Assembly: GCA_949288585.1 (NCBI GenBank)
Contig: CASEKR010000001.1
Span: 1 to 64,000, forward strand
Length of the DNA stretch: 64,000 nt
DNA from: an uncultured Bacteroides sp.
GTDB lineage: Bacteria; Bacteroidota; Bacteroidia; Bacteroidales; Bacteroidaceae
Direction: 5' to 3'
Shown: one piece after another, positions 25,935-35,276 of the stretch
Numbering within the stretch: position 1 is the stretch's first letter
Layout of the letters: each line of letters begins with the position of its first letter
Notes under the pieces: model-generated
Database searches by the model: none
Seen by the model: only the letters and a program-made list of their open reading frames with translations
What the model was told of the DNA's origin: nothing
Program-made: the position numbers and the translations under genes

Positions 25935-26768
25935 ATGGCTACAACAAAAGAAACAAAGAAAAATCCGCAAGACTTGTCGGTGGAAGAAAAACTGAAAGCC
26001 CTCTTCCAACTGCAAACCATGCTGTCCAAGATTGACGACATCAAGACCCTGCGAGGCGAACTGCCCCTCGAAGTGCAAGACCTGGAAGACGAAATCGCCG
26101 GCCTGAACACCCGCGTGGAAAGACTGAAAGGCGAAATCGCCGAACTGAAAACATCCATCGCAGGAAAGAAAGTGGAGATAGAAGCCGCCAAAACATCCAT
26201 CGCCAAATATAAAGAACAACAAGACAACGTGCGCAACAACCGCGAATATGATTTCCTGAGCAAGGAAATCGAATTCCAGACCCTTGAGATGGAATTGTGC
26301 GAAAAACGCATCCGCGAATTTTCAGACCAGGAAAAAGAAAAGAGCGAAGAAGTGGAAAAATGCACCACCAAACTCGAAGAACGCGCCAAAGACCTGGAAG
26401 CCAAGAAAGGTGAACTGGATGAAATCATAGCCGAAACCAAACAGGAAGAAGAACACTTGCGCGACAAGGCCAAAGACCTGGAAACTAAAATTGAACCCCG
26501 CCTGCTGCAATCCTTCAAGCGCATCCGCAAGAACTCACGCAACGGGCTGGGCATCGTCTACGTACAACGCGACGCCTGCGGCGGATGCTTCAACAAAATC
26601 CCGCCCCAGCGCCAATTGGACATCCGCTCGCGCAAGAAAATCATCGTATGCGAATATTGCGGGCGCATCATGATTGATCCCGAACTGGCCGGCGTGACAT
26701 CGGAATCCAAAACCGAAGCCACCAAGGAAAAACCGACACGCAGAAGGAAAATTACGACGGAAGCATAA
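25935..26768 (+). CDS. Coiled-coil protein with C4 zinc ribbon (CT398/zf-RING_7 type)
   Basis: This 277-residue protein has a long antiparallel coiled coil (about 15-190), rich in Glu, Lys and Leu heptads. It is followed by a C4 zinc ribbon with Cys215, Cys218, Cys239 and Cys242 and a basic C-terminal tail. It matches the family that includes chlamydial CT398 and the Helicobacter HP0958/FlgZ group, which bind RNA, sigma-54 or secretion components in some species. The role in Bacteroidota is unknown. It is coupled to nif3 by a 13-base gap, so a joint function is plausible. Confidence 0.88.
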   Translation: MATTKETKKNPQDLSVEEKLKALFQLQTMLSKIDDIKTLRGELPLEVQDLEDEIAGLNTRVERLKGEIAELKTSIAGKKVEIEAAKTSIAKYKEQQDNVRNNREYDFLSKEIEFQTLEMELCEKRIREFSDQEKEKSEEVEKCTTKLEERAKDLEAKKGELDEIIAETKQEEEHLRDKAKDLETKIEPRLLQSFKRIRKNSRNGLGIVYVQRDACGGCFNKIPPQRQLDIRSRKKIIVCEYCGRIMIDPELAGVTSESKTEATKEKPTRRRKITTEA

Positions 26769-27218
26769 TCAAAGCTCTGCATAACAAGGTACTGCGGGTA
26801 GGAATTCATACCTCCCGCAGTCATAATCCATGCGGCAACAATAATGGTTCACCCCATTGCTTACTACTAGATAGTCAACCCGTAACACCATGTTGTAACG
26901 ACAAATCTGGTTAAAAACAGCCTGGGTTATCGCCACATGGGGAGCCTTGTATTCGACAATCATTTGCGGTGTGAGATCGCGCTTGTATAGCACGGTGTCA
27001 CACCGCTTCTTTGTACCATTTAGCGCCAGTTGCACCTCATTGGCCATCAGCATCCGTGGATAACCCTTATGCTTCAACAAATAGTGGACAAAATGCTGAC
27101 GCACCCATTCTTCGGGCGTCAAAGCCACATAACGGCGGCGGATGACATCGAAAATGACAAGTTTCCCGTTTTCTTTTCTTATTTTGGCTTCAAATGTAGG
27201 GAGATTTAACGATAACAT
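26769..27218 (-). CDS. Stand-alone HsdR N-terminal-domain protein (PD-(D/E)XK nuclease-like)
   Basis: This 149-residue protein matches the N-terminal domain of type I restriction subunit R (HSDR_N_2). The nuclease-fold residues are visible: Glu61 in NEVQL, Asp74 in RCDTVLY and Glu89-x-Lys91 in VEYKAP. There is no helicase or translocase domain and no hsdM or hsdS gene nearby, so it is not a restriction system. The start at MLSLNL was chosen because a promoter ends about 46 bases upstream; a 25-codon ORF extension crosses that promoter. It converges on the zinc-ribbon gene and is divergent from holA. A housekeeping DNA repair role is possible but unproven. Confidence 0.85.
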   Translation of the reverse strand: MLSLNLPTFEAKIRKENGKLVIFDVIRRRYVALTPEEWVRQHFVHYLLKHKGYPRMLMANEVQLALNGTKKRCDTVLYKRDLTPQMIVEYKAPHVAITQAVFNQICRYNMVLRVDYLVVSNGVNHYCCRMDYDCGRYEFLPAVPCYAEL

Positions 27219-27221
27219 TGC

Positions 27222-27229
27222 TATATTTG
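27222..27229 (+). promoter_or_regulatory. Possible -7 box for holA
   Basis: TATATTTG on the plus strand lies 124 bases before holA and overlaps the start of the divergent gene. It has no clear -33 element. Confidence 0.4.
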
Positions 27230-27264
27230 TACGATTTTGGAAGAAAGGTTCTTTTTTCAGGCAA

Positions 27265-27294
27265 CAAAAGTACATAAAATTGCCCAAAGACAAA
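27265..27294 (-). promoter_or_regulatory. Promoter of the HsdR-N gene
   Basis: On the minus strand TTTG (27294-27291), an 18-base gap and TACTTTTG (27272-27265) precede the start at 27218. Confidence 0.65.
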
Positions 27295-27353
27295 ATAAGG
27301 AGATCTGCTCTTCCTGCAAATTAAACAAGAACAATAGTTAAGATTCAAAAAAC

Positions 27354-28373
27354 ATGCCCCGACAAGAAGTTACCTTTGAAGCCATACTTAAAGAGTTGAA
27401 AGCCAAGAAATACTACCCCATATATTACTTGATGGGGGAAGAATCTTATTATATTGACTTGATTGCCGATTACATTGCCGACCATGTCCTCACAGATACG
27501 GAGAAAGAATTTAACCAGACCATTGTCTATGGCGCAGATACAGACATGGCCTCCGTCATCAATGCAGCCAAACGCTACCCGATGATGTCAGAACACCAAG
27601 TGGTTATTGTCAAAGAAGCACAAGCGCTTCGAGGCCTGGACGAACTCTCATACTATCTTCAGAAACCCCAAAAATCCACCATCCTGGTCTTTTGCCACAA
27701 ACACGGGGTATTGGACAGACGCAAGAAATTGGCCGTCGAAATAGAGAAAAACGGCATTCTGTTTGAATCCAAACGGCTGAAAGAAGTCCAACTTCCCGCA
27801 TTCATAAATTCTTACATGAAGCAACGGGGAGCCGATATAGAATCCAAGGCTGTCTCGATGCTGGCGGATTTCGTCGGAACCGACCTGAGCCGCCTGAGCG
27901 GAGAGATGGAAAAACTCATCATTACGCTTCCAAAAAATCAGACACGCATCACCCCCGAACTGATAGAAAGAAACATAGGCATTAGCAAAGACTATAATAA
28001 CTTTGAACTACGGGCAGCCTTAATAGAAAAAGACATCTTGAAAGCCAATCGCATTGCAAAATATTTTGAAGAAAATCCGAAAAACAATCCCATACAGTTG
28101 ACTTTATCTTTACTTTTTGGTTTCTTCTCAAACTTGATGTTGGCCTACTATGCGCCAGACAAATCAGAACAGGGGGTAGCGGCATTCCTGGGCTTGAAAT
28201 CCCCCTGGCAAGCACGCGAGTATCAAAACGCAATGCGCAAATACAGCGGAGTAAAGACAATGCACATCATCAGTTATATCCGATATGCTGACGCCGCTTC
28301 CAAAGGAATATGCAATGCTTCCGCAAACGACGGGGATATTTTGCGCGAACTTATTTTTAGAATCCTGCATTAG
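27354..28373 (+). CDS. holA: DNA polymerase III subunit delta
   Basis: HolA is the delta subunit of the clamp loader; it opens the beta sliding clamp. The 339-residue protein has the expected three-part layout: an N-terminal domain beginning with YPIYYLMGEESYYID, a AAA-like middle domain without a functional Walker A, and a C-terminal helical collar domain. The segment around GTDLSRLSGEMEKL is typical of the family. It is monocistronic, followed by a long AT-rich gap. Confidence 0.93.
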   Translation: MPRQEVTFEAILKELKAKKYYPIYYLMGEESYYIDLIADYIADHVLTDTEKEFNQTIVYGADTDMASVINAAKRYPMMSEHQVVIVKEAQALRGLDELSYYLQKPQKSTILVFCHKHGVLDRRKKLAVEIEKNGILFESKRLKEVQLPAFINSYMKQRGADIESKAVSMLADFVGTDLSRLSGEMEKLIITLPKNQTRITPELIERNIGISKDYNNFELRAALIEKDILKANRIAKYFEENPKNNPIQLTLSLLFGFFSNLMLAYYAPDKSEQGVAAFLGLKSPWQAREYQNAMRKYSGVKTMHIISYIRYADAASKGICNASANDGDILRELIFRILH

Positions 28374-28463
28374 TCATCCCGACTATTCCCAACGCAATAG
28401 ACCCGAATAGCTGTATCACTTTGCTGCGGGACATTCCATAACTTATCCTCTTTAATTAGTATA

Positions 28464-28490
28464 TATATTTGTTACAAATTAACAAATATA
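28464..28490. repeat. Perfect inverted repeat, 11-bp arms
   Basis: TATATTTGTTA (28464-28474) and TAACAAATATA (28480-28490) are perfect inverted copies around a 5-base centre, about 90 bases after holA. This may be an operator or an AT-rich hairpin. Confidence 0.7.
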
Positions 28491-28621
28491 ATTGCTACAT
28501 CTGTAAAGTATTTATATTCCAAAAATAAAAAACTCTCTTTCTTTTCAATGGTGAGATACAAACAATACACTTGCAATGTTGTATAATATCAAATATACGT
28601 TTGTAATTAATATTGTTTCTA

Positions 28622-28669
28622 TTAATCAATAAACCACATATAATTAATAAATTAAACTTTATTGATTAA
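28622..28669. repeat. Perfect inverted repeat, 12-bp arms
   Basis: TTAATCAATAAA (28622-28633) is the exact inverse of TTTATTGATTAA (28658-28669), with 24 bases between. Its function is unknown. Confidence 0.65.
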
Positions 28670-28883
28670 AGATTTCTAAAATATAAAAGCCGATAATCAG
28701 GGAGTATAGTTGTAATACTACTGGATTGTTGGTTTGTTAATATAATAATTAACTGGAAATTTGTATATTAGATGCTATTTACTAAACTCAATTTGACTAT
28801 TGGTGCACCTGCTTTACATGTGGATTAACAACTAAATGATACAAGTGTAAATTACAACAATAGAATACAAGTTTATCTGAAAA

Positions 28884-28915
28884 TTTGCATATATAAATCT
28901 GAATCCGTACATTTG
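28884..28915 (+). promoter_or_regulatory. Promoter of the XRE regulator gene
   Basis: TTTG (28884-28887), a 20-base spacer and TACATTTG (28908-28915) fit the Bacteroides consensus, 34 bases before the start codon. Confidence 0.8.
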
Positions 28916-28949
28916 TGATTCAATATTCGACATGTAAAAAAGTGTATTT

Positions 28950-29420
28950 ATGAATGAAATCAGAGACCGGTTCAAAATGATCATGGAACGTGAAGGATTG
29001 GCTGCAGGTGCTTTTGCGGAAAGCATAGGAGCCTCGCAGGCTACCATCTCGCATATCCTGAGCGGAAGAAATAATCCAAGTGTGGAATTGATGCTGCGCG
29101 TACATCAACGTTATGAAGACATCAATTTAGAATGGTTGCTGACTGGCAAAGGCAATATGAGCAATGTTCTAGAAAGAAGCGTATCGCCTATCAAGGATGA
29201 TTTAGGCTACCCTTTATTTGCTGAGAATGCAAAAAATGCGGCCGAAACCACGGTTCCTGCCGAGAATCTCAAGGAAATCCCATTAAAAACGCCCGAAAAC
29301 AGGGTGAAAGATGTTATACGTCAAGATGTTATATACAAAGAAAGACCACCTCGGAAAATTACCGAAATACGCATTTTTTTTGATGACAACACATATGAAA
29401 CCTTCAAACCGGCAAATTGA
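28950..29420 (+). CDS. XRE-family helix-turn-helix regulator
   Basis: This 156-residue protein has an N-terminal Cro/C1-type HTH domain (about residues 4-66), with the recognition helix in the region SIGASQATISHILSGR and the stabilising LEWLLTGKG segment after it. The C-terminal half is polar, with Pro, Lys and Glu, and probably disordered up to a short beta-like end (RIFFDDNTYETF). Similar proteins are common in Bacteroides, usually with unknown targets. Its gene follows an AT-rich region with inverted repeats that could be its own operators. The adjacent pyrK has its own promoter, so regulation of pyrK-pyrD is not implied. Confidence 0.85.
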   Translation: MNEIRDRFKMIMEREGLAAGAFAESIGASQATISHILSGRNNPSVELMLRVHQRYEDINLEWLLTGKGNMSNVLERSVSPIKDDLGYPLFAENAKNAAETTVPAENLKEIPLKTPENRVKDVIRQDVIYKERPPRKITEIRIFFDDNTYETFKPAN

Positions 29421-29433
29421 CCGGGAGGAGTTC

Positions 29434-29462
29434 TTTGGTTTAAGTAAAATAGCGTATCTTTG
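29434..29462 (+). promoter_or_regulatory. Promoter of pyrK-pyrD
   Basis: TTTG at 29434-29437 and TATCTTTG at 29455-29462, with a short 17-base spacer, precede the ATG at 29490 by 27 bases. Confidence 0.65.
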
Positions 29463-29489
29463 CTTCTGAAACTGATTAATTCACAACTT

Positions 29490-30266
29490 ATGAGAAAATA
29501 CATTTTAGATTTGGTCGTAACCGAAAATCTCAGGCTGCATGATCATTATGTATTGTTGAAGTTAACTTCAAAAGAGATCTTGCCCGAGATGCAGCCCGGC
29601 CAATTCGCAGAAATCCGGGTAGACAACTCTCCTAACACTTTTTTACGTCGCCCTATTTCCATCAACTACGTAGATAGGCAAAAAAACGAAGTATGGTTCC
29701 TGATACAACTTGTGGGAGACGGAACCAAGCATTTAGGGGAGGCAGAGAAAGGAACTCTCATCAATGTGGTACTTCCCTTGGGAAATGGATTCACAATGCC
29801 TCAGAAGCCATCAGAAGAACTCCTATTGATAGGTGGAGGCGTCGGCACTGCGCCTCTGCTTTATTTAGGCGAACAATTGGTTAAAGAAGGAAGTAAGCCG
29901 ACCTTTCTATTAGGAGCAAGAAGCCGAAACGACTTATTGCAGTTGGAAGTCTTTTCTCAATATGGAGAGGTATATGTTACTACCGAAGATGGAAGCCAAG
30001 GAGAAACAGGATATGTCACGCAGCATTCTATCTTAAAGAAAAAGGAGGTAAAAAAAATATATACATGCGGTCCGAAACCAATGATGATGGCAGTAGCCAA
30101 ATATGCCAAAAGTAAAAGCATAGATTGCGAAGTTTCCTTAGAAAATACTATGGCATGTGGAATCGGTGCCTGTTTGTGTTGCGTAGAAAATACAACGGAA
30201 GGTAACATTTGTGTTTGCAAAGAAGGTCCTGTATTTAATATTAATAAGTTGTTATGGCAGATCTGA
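29490..30266 (+). CDS. pyrK: Dihydroorotate dehydrogenase electron-transfer subunit
   Basis: PyrK carries FAD and a 2Fe-2S cluster and passes electrons from dihydroorotate, oxidised by PyrD, to NAD+. The 258-residue protein has an FAD-binding domain (with RRPISINY), an NAD-binding domain ([13 protein letters not shown]) and the C-terminal cysteine group in [13 protein letters not shown] and CVCKEGP. The start at MRKYILDL follows a promoter; ten upstream codons were dropped. The stop overlaps pyrD by 13 bases, so the two subunits are co-translated. This is the class 1B DHODH used by many anaerobes. Confidence 0.95.
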   Translation: MRKYILDLVVTENLRLHDHYVLLKLTSKEILPEMQPGQFAEIRVDNSPNTFLRRPISINYVDRQKNEVWFLIQLVGDGTKHLGEAEKGTLINVVLPLGNGFTMPQKPSEELLLIGGGVGTAPLLYLGEQLVKEGSKPTFLLGARSRNDLLQLEVFSQYGEVYVTTEDGSQGETGYVTQHSILKKKEVKKIYTCGPKPMMMAVAKYAKSKSIDCEVSLENTMACGIGACLCCVENTTEGNICVCKEGPVFNINKLLWQI

Positions 30267-31165
30267 ATGTAAAAATAGGAGAACTACAAATGAAAAACCC
30301 CGTGATGACAGCGTCCGGGACATTTGGTTATGGCGAAGAGTATGCAGATTTTATTGACATCTCGCGAATAGGAGGTATCATTGTAAAGGGAACCACCCTT
30401 CACAAACGTGAAGGAAATTCATATCCCCGTATGGCGGAGACTCCATCTGGAATGTTAAATGCTGTGGGACTGCAAAATAAAGGGGTGCACTATTTTGTTG
30501 AGCAGATATATCCATGCATTAAAGACATACAAACCAACATGATTGTCAATGTATCTGGTTCTGCTATTGAAGACTATGTAGAAACGGCTTCTATTATCAA
30601 TGAACTTGTCAATATTCCTGCCATTGAATTAAATATATCTTGCCCCAACGTGAAACAAGGTGGAATGGCTTTCGGAGTGACTTCTAAAGGAGCGGAAGAG
30701 GTAGTTAAAGCTGTTCGTCGGGTTTATAAGAAAACACTTATCGTAAAATTGTCCCCCAACGTAACGGATATTACAGAGATTGCACGCGCGGTAGAAGCTG
30801 GTGGTGCAGACTGTGTGTCGTTGATTAACACGTTGTTAGGCATGGCTATTGATGCAGAAAAAAGGCGTCCGGTGCTGTCCACTGTAACCGGAGGAATGTC
30901 TGGCGCAGCAGTAAAGCCCATAGCTTTACGTATGGTATGGCAGGTTTCCCAATCGGTAAAAATGCCTGTCATTGGATTGGGAGGTATCATGAATGCAAGA
31001 GATGCCATAGAATTTATGTTAGCTGGAGCTACGGCTGTGCAGATTGGCACAGCAAACTTTATTGATCCTACCATCACTATAAAGGTAATTGACGGTATCA
31101 ATGATTATCTGGACAGACACGGATTTAAGTCTGTAAAGGAGATTATAGGTGCGCTTAACATATGA
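30254..31165 (+). CDS. pyrD: Dihydroorotate dehydrogenase 1B catalytic subunit
   Basis: PyrD oxidises dihydroorotate to orotate in pyrimidine synthesis, with FMN. The 303-residue TIM-barrel protein has the N-terminal [12 protein letters not shown] motif, the catalytic Cys130 in NISCPNV, and the FMN phosphate site near GLGGI and [10 protein letters not shown]. Cys rather than Ser at the catalytic base and pairing with PyrK indicate class 1B. It overlaps pyrK by 13 bases and is followed by an intrinsic terminator. Confidence 0.96.
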   Translation: MADLNVKIGELQMKNPVMTASGTFGYGEEYADFIDISRIGGIIVKGTTLHKREGNSYPRMAETPSGMLNAVGLQNKGVHYFVEQIYPCIKDIQTNMIVNVSGSAIEDYVETASIINELVNIPAIELNISCPNVKQGGMAFGVTSKGAEEVVKAVRRVYKKTLIVKLSPNVTDITEIARAVEAGGADCVSLINTLLGMAIDAEKRRPVLSTVTGGMSGAAVKPIALRMVWQVSQSVKMPVIGLGGIMNARDAIEFMLAGATAVQIGTANFIDPTITIKVIDGINDYLDRHGFKSVKEIIGALNI

Positions 31166-31205
31166 CAGCTTACATAAGTCACCCATTCGCATGAATTGTA
31201 AAGAA

Positions 31206-31247
31206 AAAGGGACATTTCTATGGAGATGTCCCTTTAATTTTTATTTA
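31206..31247. terminator. Bidirectional terminator between pyrD and trmD
   Basis: AAAGGGACAT (31206-31215) pairs with ATGTCCCTTT (31226-31235). A T-rich stretch follows on the plus strand and an A-run precedes it, so it can serve both convergent genes. Confidence 0.85.
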
Positions 31248-31258
31248 CACAACATTGG

Positions 31259-31936
31259 TCACTTATCCAATAAGTCAGGACGAAGTCGTCGGGTACGTTC
31301 GAGTGACTGTTGAAGCTCCCATTCTTTTATCTTTGACTCATGACCAGATAGTAAAATATCTGGAACTTTCCAACCTTTGTAATCAGCCGGTCGGGTATAA
31401 ACCGGAGCAGCCAAAAGATTATCTTGAAATGAATCGGAAAGGGCAGATTGCTCATCGGATATTACACCAGGAATAATCCTTACAATTGCATCAGATATGA
31501 CTGCCGCAGCCAGTTCTCCTCCGGTTAATACATAGTCGCCAATGCTGATTTCTTTTGTGATGAAATGTTCTCGGATTCGGTAATCGATTCCTTTGAAATG
31601 CCCGCAAAGAATAATCAGATTTTGAGCCAGGGATAATGTATTGGCCATGGGTTGGGAAAACTGTTCTCCATCAGGTGTCGTGAAAATGATTTCATCGTAT
31701 TTGCGCTCGGCTGTCAAGGCGCTGATGCAATTCTCAATTGGCTCGATTTTCATGACCATACCGGCAAAACCTCCAAAAGGATAATCATCCACACGTCGAT
31801 GTTTATCGTGGGTATAATCCCGAAGATTGTGTATATGTATCTCGGCTAAACCCTTATTTTGGGCACGTTTCATAATTGAACAATTGAAGAAACCTTCTAA
31901 CATTTCGGGAAGAACAGTGATGATATCAATGCGCAT
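31259..31936 (-). CDS. trmD: tRNA (guanine-37 N1)-methyltransferase
   Basis: TrmD methylates G37 next to the anticodon, preventing +1 frameshifts. The 225-residue SPOUT enzyme has the trefoil-knot S-adenosylmethionine site ([10 protein letters not shown], then [11 protein letters not shown]) and the C-terminal tRNA-binding domain starting near PDILLSGHE. The start at [10 protein letters not shown] is standard; a 30-codon extension was rejected because it runs into the divergent ligA promoter. It is divergent from ligA. Unlike many bacteria, it is not next to rpsP, rimM or rplS. Confidence 0.96.
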   Translation of the reverse strand: MRIDIITVLPEMLEGFFNCSIMKRAQNKGLAEIHIHNLRDYTHDKHRRVDDYPFGGFAGMVMKIEPIENCISALTAERKYDEIIFTTPDGEQFSQPMANTLSLAQNLIILCGHFKGIDYRIREHFITKEISIGDYVLTGGELAAAVISDAIVRIIPGVISDEQSALSDSFQDNLLAAPVYTRPADYKGWKVPDILLSGHESKIKEWELQQSLERTRRLRPDLLDK

Positions 31937-31961
31937 AGAGTTATTCTTTATATATTTTTGA

Positions 31962-34025
<2,064 letters not shown>

Positions 34026-34073
34026 TTGACATAAAAAAGAAGAAATATATACGAGAATTTAATATATACATCT

Positions 34074-34967
34074 ATGATACGAACCAGGTTGAGAGGAATG
34101 GGAGTAGCCTTGATAACTCCCTTCAAGTCAGACAAAAGTGTAGATTATGAAGCATTGATGCGATTGGTGGATTACCAGGTACAGAACAATACAGACTTCC
34201 TCTGTGTGTTGGGTACGACGGCAGAGACGCCGACACTGACCGAAGATGAAAAACAAAAAATAAAACACATGGTCGTCGAACGTGTAGGAGGACGGATTCC
34301 CATCCTGTTAGGCGTAGGAGGAAACAACACGAAGGCCGTTGTAGAAACTTTGCAGAAAGATGACTTCACAGGAGTAGATGCCATATTGAGCGTCGTCCCT
34401 TATTACAACAAGCCTTCGCAAGAAGGTATCTACCAACATTACAAAGCCATTTCCGAAGCCACGGATTTGCCATTGGTGCTCTACAACGTGCCTGGAAGGA
34501 CCGGCGTGAACATGACGGCAGAGACGACCTTGCGCATCGCCAGGGATTTCCACAACGTGATTGCCGTTAAAGAAGCCTCGGGGAATATCGCGCAAATGGA
34601 TGACATTATCAAGAACAAGCCTGACACGTTCGACGTCATCAGTGGAGACGATGGCATTACCTTCCCGCTCATTACGCTGGGAGCCGTAGGGGTTATTTCT
34701 GTCATCGGGAATGCCTTCCCGCGAGAGTTCAGCAGAATGGTGCGGCTGGCTTTACAGGGTGATTATGCCAATGCGCTGGCCATTCACCATAAGTTTGCCG
34801 AATTGTTTAAGCTGCTATTTGTCGACGGAAATCCGGCCGGAGTGAAAGCTATGCTGAATGCCATGGGCATGGTAGAAAACAAGTTAAGATTGCCGCTGGT
34901 GCCTACGCGCATTACTACTTTCGAGGCGATGAGGAAGATTCTAAATGAACTGAACATCCGGTGTTGA
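34074..34967 (+). CDS. dapA: 4-hydroxy-tetrahydrodipicolinate synthase
   Basis: DapA condenses pyruvate and aspartate semialdehyde in the lysine and diaminopimelate pathway. The 297-residue TIM-barrel protein has Schiff-base Lys166 (AVKEASG), Tyr137 (LYNVPGRTG) and the GTTAE substrate motif near residue 48. It follows ligA by 48 bases, without a clear promoter of its own, so read-through from ligA is likely. It ends at a strong bidirectional hairpin. Confidence 0.96.
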   Translation: MIRTRLRGMGVALITPFKSDKSVDYEALMRLVDYQVQNNTDFLCVLGTTAETPTLTEDEKQKIKHMVVERVGGRIPILLGVGGNNTKAVVETLQKDDFTGVDAILSVVPYYNKPSQEGIYQHYKAISEATDLPLVLYNVPGRTGVNMTAETTLRIARDFHNVIAVKEASGNIAQMDDIIKNKPDTFDVISGDDGITFPLITLGAVGVISVIGNAFPREFSRMVRLALQGDYANALAIHHKFAELFKLLFVDGNPAGVKAMLNAMGMVENKLRLPLVPTRITTFEAMRKILNELNIRC

Positions 34968-34984
34968 AGCCGTTTTTTAATAAT

Positions 34985-35018
34985 AAAGAGGGCGATTCAT
35001 TTTTGAATCGCCCTCTTT
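34985..35018. terminator. Strong bidirectional terminator between dapA and tRNA-Arg
   Basis: A perfect 15-bp stem (34985-34999 with 35004-35018) closes a TTTT loop. A/T runs on both sides fit termination of dapA on the plus strand and the tRNA-Arg pair on the minus strand. Confidence 0.9.
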
Positions 35019-35023
35019 ATTTG

Positions 35024-35097
35024 TGACTCCTACAGGATTCAAACCTGTAACCTTCTGATCCGTAGTCAGATGCTCTATTCAGTTGAGCTAAGGAGCC
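35024..35097 (-). tRNA. tRNA-Arg (anticodon ACG), copy 2
   Basis: A 74-base cloverleaf with anticodon loop CTACGGA (anticodon ACG) and acceptor pair 3-70 as C-G. CCA is not encoded. It is the distal of two tandem copies transcribed from 35221-35251. The ACG anticodon is normally converted to ICG by TadA. Confidence 0.97.
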
Positions 35098-35122
35098 TCC
35101 TTTTATTAATCGTTTTACCTCG

Positions 35123-35196
35123 TGATTCCTACAGGATTCAAACCTGTAACCTTCTGATCCGTAGTCAGATGCTCTATTCAGTTGAGCTAAGGAACC
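35123..35196 (-). tRNA. tRNA-Arg (anticodon ACG), copy 1
   Basis: This is identical to the neighbouring copy except for two changes at positions 3 and 70, where C-G becomes U-A, so pairing is preserved. It lies 25 bases upstream of the second copy in the direction of transcription. Confidence 0.97.
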
Positions 35197-35220
35197 AAGT
35201 CGTTATTGATTTAACGGGTG

Positions 35221-35251
35221 CAAAGGTACGACTATTTTTTGAATCTCCAAA
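35221..35251 (-). promoter_or_regulatory. Promoter of the tRNA-Arg pair
   Basis: On the minus strand TTTG (35251-35248), a 19-base spacer and TACCTTTG (35228-35221) form a consensus promoter 25 bases before the first tRNA. Confidence 0.85.
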
Positions 35252-35276
35252 CGATTGGGCAGAAAAAAATCATCTT

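Larger units (their letters stand above)
28374..28949. other. AT-rich intergenic region with two perfect inverted repeats
   Basis: These 576 bases are clearly richer in A+T than their surroundings. They hold two perfect inverted repeats and a consensus promoter for the XRE gene at the downstream end. Short ORFs on both strands have no signal peptide or recognisable motif. A small RNA is possible but cannot be supported. Confidence 0.6.

Noticed and set aside
26769..27218. Type I restriction-modification system
   Set aside because: Only an HsdR N-terminal domain is present; no hsdM, hsdS or helicase region.
28832..29108. Small minus-strand ORFs over the XRE promoter and 5' end
   Set aside because: They overlap the promoter and coding region of the XRE gene and have no features.
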